From the NCBI GenBank assembly GCA_018263365.1, contig JAANXI010000087.1, positions 1-6,627 on the forward strand: a stretch of 6,627 bases of DNA, in the 5' to 3' direction. Origin of the DNA: Fidelibacterota bacterium. GTDB taxonomy: Bacteria > Fidelibacterota > JAANXI01. Position numbers and translations under genes: made by a program. The stretch's first letter is position 1. Each line of letters opens with the position of its first letter. This document shows, in pieces, positions 5,718 through 6,627 of this stretch. A model generated the notes under the pieces. That model was not told the origin of the DNA, did no database searches, and saw only the letters and a list, made by a program, of their open reading frames with translations.

Positions 5718-6627
5718 AGAAGAAAAGCAACAAACCCAGGACGAGGAAACACAAGTCGAAGAAGAAAAAGTACAGGACGACGCAGCTGAAGAAACAGCTG
5801 ACGATGTGAAAGAAGAACCCGAAACCGAAGACGCTGATACGGAAGAGTCGGCGGAAGAAGAAACACCCGCAACAGAGGAACTATCAGACGATTCGGAAGA
5901 GAACGGACATCCGGAAGACTTTGGCATCCTCGATCTTGATGATATTCAAACGATTCCCAAAGATGATTTGCAGGAAAAACGAGAAGAAGTTGATGAAGAG
6001 GAAGAACAGCTCCGCTCGCTCCTGGCAGATACACTGACCGACATTGGCGAAAATCAGATTACGGAAGGCCGGGTCCTGTCCGTCAACGAACGTGAAGTCG
6101 TGGTGGACATCGGATTCAAGGCCGAGGGGTTAATTCCTATCGAAGAATTCGAGGGCGAAGATTTACCACAGCCCGGCGATGATGTCGACGTCTATATTGA
6201 CTTTCTGGAAGATGAAGACGGCCAGTTGATACTGTCCAAGCGGAAAGCCGACTTCATGAAACAGTGGGAGAAAGTCGCCGAAGCTGCAGCCAATGACGAA
6301 GAAGTCGAAGGAACAATCGTTCGCCGTGTGAAGGGGGGTATGATGGTCGACGTCAGCGGCGTCAACTGCTTCCTGCCCGGTTCCCAGATCGATGTCCGCC
6401 CGATCCAGGATTTCGACGCCTATGTCGGCCAGACGTTCAATTTCAAGATTGTCAAAATCAACGAGATGCGGAAAAACGTGGTGCTCTCCCGGAAAGTGAT
6501 TCTGGAAGAGAACCTCAAGGAACGCCGCAAAGAGCTGCTTAAAGATATCGAAGTGGGACAGGTACTGCAGGGCCGCGTGAAAAATATCACCGACTTCGGC
6601 GTGTTTGTTGATCTCGGCGGTATTGAC
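5710..6627 (+). CDS. rpsA: 30S ribosomal protein S1, 3'-truncated
   Basis: S1 binds mRNA leaders and docks them on the 30S subunit. The frame stays open to the right edge (306 residues visible). Residues 1-65 are extremely acidic (32 Asp/Glu), and a further acidic helical stretch runs to about 100. The S1 (OB-fold) repeats then begin: repeat 1 at about 115-178 (ITEGRVLSVNEREVVVDIGF), repeat 2 at about 199-262 (VEGTIVRRVKGGMMVDVSGV, ending VVLSRK) and repeat 3 from about 282 (VGQVLQGRVKNITDFGVFVDLGG), cut by the edge. Full-length relatives usually have six repeats, so roughly half should be missing. The long acidic N-terminus is absent from enterobacterial S1 but resembles the extended S1 of Bacteroidota-type bacteria. 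Its start overlaps cmk by eight bases, so the two are probably one transcript. Confidence 0.96.
   Translation, partial: MSEEEKQQTQDEETQVEEEKVQDDAAEETADDVKEEPETEDADTEESAEEETPATEELSDDSEENGHPEDFGILDLDDIQTIPKDDLQEKREEVDEEEEQLRSLLADTLTDIGENQITEGRVLSVNEREVVVDIGFKAEGLIPIEEFEGEDLPQPGDDVDVYIDFLEDEDGQLILSKRKADFMKQWEKVAEAAANDEEVEGTIVRRVKGGMMVDVSGVNCFLPGSQIDVRPIQDFDAYVGQTFNFKIVKINEMRKNVVLSRKVILEENLKERRKELLKDIEVGQVLQGRVKNITDFGVFVDLGGID

Noticed and set aside
5661..5927. Ser-rich minus-strand frame opposite the start of rpsA
   Set aside because: It is the reverse complement of the Glu/Asp-rich S1 N-terminus, whose GAA/GAC codons give Ser and Val runs in other frames.

Overview
This is a housekeeping stretch of a bacterial chromosome, with every supported gene on the + strand. 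No mobile element, CRISPR array, tRNA or rRNA is visible. The gene set is an SMC-condensin block (scpA, scpB), an RsuA/RluB-type pseudouridine synthase, and the widespread cmk-rpsA pair. Together with the nearly Shine-Dalgarno-free gene starts and the long acidic N-terminus of ribosomal protein S1, it suggests the Bacteroidota/Chlorobiota-like (FCB) assemblage or a related uncultured phylum such as Marinimicrobia or KSB1. That placement is an inference of moderate to low confidence.

Layout. Bases 1-489 hold the 3' part of a NlpC/P60 cell-wall hydrolase with the end of an SH3-like domain, cut by the left edge. It abuts a 175-residue HNH endonuclease-fold protein (490-1017) without a gap. A 67-base gap built largely of degenerate heptamer repeats follows. 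Then comes a tight block: scpA (1085-1819), scpB (1828-2439), rluB (2426-3133, overlapping scpB by 14 bases) and a 569-residue Rossmann/SDR-like protein of unknown function (3137-4846). A 175-base gap (4847-5021) holds a hairpin, a 17-codon open frame and a second copy of the repeat motif. Next is cmk (5022-5717), overlapped by 8 bases by rpsA (5710 to the right edge), which has a perfect AGGAGG.

How the genes fit together. ScpA and ScpB complete the SMC condensin ring for chromosome segregation. RluB modifies ribosomal RNA, Cmk supplies CDP/dCDP, and S1 recruits mRNA to the ribosome, so the core is a replication, segregation and translation cluster of a kind found in many phyla. The least explained items are the 569-residue SDR-like protein inside it and the repeat motifs shared by the two intergenic gaps. 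I see no convincing evidence of a new defence or mobile system here.
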